Shown one piece after another: positions 6,016 to 7,034 of a DNA stretch of 7,034 nucleotides. Position numbers and translations under genes: made by a program. The stretch comes from a bacterium (lineage in GTDB: Bacteria; Electryoneota; RPQS01), in NCBI GenBank assembly GCA_028711875.1, contig JAQTRJ010000107.1, positions 1-7,034 on the forward strand. Reading direction: 5' to 3'. How positions within the stretch are numbered: position 1 is the first letter of the stretch; every line of letters begins with the position of its first letter. The notes under the pieces are model-generated. The model did no database searches. It saw nothing but the letters and a program-made list of their open reading frames with translations, and was not told where the DNA came from.

Positions 6016-6533
6016 CACGGTTTTTTCTTGCGCGCGCCCCGTCCCGTGTTTTTCTCGGATTGCTCGCCCAGCGCGCCTTTCGGCTTGACCGCCGCGCGCG
6101 GACGACGGGCGGGCTTTCTGAGCGGCTTGGGAGCCGGAGCAGCAGGCGGCGCTTCCGTGATGACGGGAGGCGGGGGCGCTTCGGGCACCATCAATTCGGC
6201 CTGCGCGGCGGCCTTGCGGGCGCGCGCCTTGGCGGCTCGTCGTCCGCCGCGTCGCGTTCGAGACGACTTTTTCGCAGGCTCGGCAATCGTCTCCACCGCA
6301 ATCGGGTCGGCAACCACTTCCTCGACGATTTCCACCGGCGGCGGAGGCGGAGCTTCTTTCGCGATTTCCGGCGGGGCTTTCCGGCCGCGACCGCGACGCC
6401 GGGAGGATCGCCCGCTCCGGCTATTCGACGGAGGACGCGGCGCTTCTTCGATCACCGGTTCTTCACTATCGTCTTCGATATCGAAACCGTCGTCGGGCGG
6501 CTCGCTCTCGATCTCCGGTTCCGGCTCGGGATA
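6015..6533 (-). other. Low-complexity, charge-alternating tail of CoaBC
   Basis: This segment encodes residues 168-339 of the visible CoaBC reading frame. It is rich in Pro, Ala, Glu, Arg and Lys, has almost no aromatic residues, and contains three Arg/Lys clusters (around residues 205-220, 255-275 and 304-339) separated by Pro/Glu/Ala-rich spacers. The composition predicts intrinsic disorder and possible nucleic-acid or membrane-phosphate contact, as in the basic tails of RNase E or histone H1-like proteins. That comparison rests on composition only. No stop or frame change separates it from the CoaB domain. Confidence 0.8.
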
Positions 6534-7034
6534 GCGATGGATGCGAATGACTTCGTCGAGAATGACGCGCGCCACTTCCCGCTTGGATTGCAGCGGCAGT
6601 TCGGAGACCTGTCCGCTGCGATGGATAAGCAGAACCTGATTCGTGTCGCCGGCGAAGCCGCTGCCGGGCGCGAGCGGATTGTTGGCCACCACGATATCGA
6701 GATGCTTGTCGCGCAGTTTGCGGAGCGCGTTCTCCAGCAGATTTTCGGTTTCCAGCGCGAAGCCGACGATGACACAGTTCCCCTTATGCCCCGCCAGACC
6801 GCGCAAAATGTCCTCGGTGGCGACGAGCTTCACGTCGGCGTCGGGATCACCCTTCTTGATCTTGTGATCGGCGGTAGCGGCAAAGGTATAGTCGGCGACC
6901 GCCGCGGCCATGAGCACGATGTTCGACTGAGGAAATTCCTGCTTGACCGCCGCCGCCATGTCCGCCGCCGTGACGACCGAGCGCACGCGCACGCCGGCGG
7001 GCGGAATCACGTCGGTGGGACCGTGCACCAGCAC
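6015..7034 (-). CDS. coaBC: CoaBC (phosphopantothenoylcysteine synthetase/decarboxylase), 3' part, with long disordered C-terminal tail
   Basis: Coenzyme A synthesis: the CoaB part joins cysteine to 4'-phosphopantothenate, and the CoaC part (outside the window) decarboxylates the product; both act in the cytoplasm. The frame is open at the right edge, so the CoaC domain and the start of CoaB are missing. Visible residues 1-165 match the CoaB domain: the HGPT segment near residue 4, AAAVADY at 43-49, KIKK at 58-61, LVATEDIL at 70-77, VGFALETEN at 90-98, the dimer/substrate segment LDIVVANN at 112-119, and a last helix at about 150-163 where CoaB normally ends. The same frame then continues for about 170 residues of low-complexity sequence: acidic (168-198), basic (205-220), Pro/Glu/Val (221-254), basic (255-275), Pro/Ala (280-303) and basic to the end (ARKKKP). 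No such tail is part of the usual CoaBC. The family call is firm; the tail function is unknown. Confidence 0.93.
   Translation of the reverse strand: MLVHGPTDVIPPAGVRVRSVVTAADMAAAVKQEFPQSNIVLMAAAVADYTFAATADHKIKKGDPDADVKLVATEDILRGLAGHKGNCVIVGFALETENLLENALRKLRDKHLDIVVANNPLAPGSGFAGDTNQVLLIHRSGQVSELPLQSKREVARVILDEVIRIHRYPEPEPEIESEPPDDGFDIEDDSEEPVIEEAPRPPSNSRSGRSSRRRGRGRKAPPEIAKEAPPPPPVEIVEEVVADPIAVETIAEPAKKSSRTRRGGRRAAKARARKAAAQAELMVPEAPPPPVITEAPPAAPAPKPLRKPARRPRAAVKPKGALGEQSEKNTGRGARKKKP

Noticed and set aside
6015..6533. The CoaBC tail as a separate downstream gene or frameshift product
   Set aside because: The frame is continuous with the CoaB domain, with no stop and no fitting ribosome binding site and start at the junction.
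1..7034. CRISPR array, mobile element, prophage, toxin-antitoxin or defence genes
   Set aside because: No direct-repeat array, transposase, integrase or small toxin-like gene is visible; every long minus-strand frame is explained by a housekeeping family.

Overview
The window looks like ordinary chromosomal DNA from a fairly GC-rich bacterium. All seven recognisable genes lie on the minus strand, so the biology reads from right to left. Lineage cannot be fixed from the sequence. The gene order (coaBC, family 4 uracil-DNA glycosylase, dnaB, rel, HU/IHF, ruvX), the mix of strong and absent Shine-Dalgarno sites, and the protein variants would suit a poorly sampled phylum, perhaps near the FCB group; this is a weak inference.

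Layout in transcription order. (1) 7034-6015: 3' part of coaBC (coenzyme A synthesis), retaining most of the CoaB synthase domain and followed in frame by a low-complexity tail of about 170 residues with alternating acidic, proline-rich and basic blocks. (2) 5970-5293: a family 4 Fe-S uracil-DNA glycosylase. (3) A 99-nt gap with an inverted repeat and a TATAAA box just before dnaB. (4) 5193-3715: replicative helicase DnaB. (5) 3710-1479: a long RelA/SpoT-type (p)ppGpp synthetase/hydrolase starting 4 nt after dnaB. (6) A 179-nt gap, the largest non-coding stretch, with a short palindrome. (7) 1299-988: an HU/IHF-type DNA-binding protein. (8) 980-552: RuvX/YqgF. (9) 562-1: 5' part of a Gfo/Idh/MocA-family oxidoreductase, overlapping ruvX by 11 nt.

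The spacing suggests three transcriptional blocks: coaBC-udg, dnaB-rel, and HU-ruvX-oxidoreductase, although one long transcript is also possible. The theme is genome maintenance and growth control: replication fork helicase, alarmone control, nucleoid protein, uracil repair and Holliday-junction/rRNA processing, beside CoA synthesis. I see no mobile element, CRISPR array, tRNA or rRNA, and no clearly new multi-gene system. The observations most worth following are the basic tail on CoaBC, an SSB-like acidic Pro-Phe terminus on DnaB, a divergent stretch in the DnaB motor domain, a variant RXKD motif in Rel, and a His-to-Gln change at the predicted catalytic site of the oxidoreductase.
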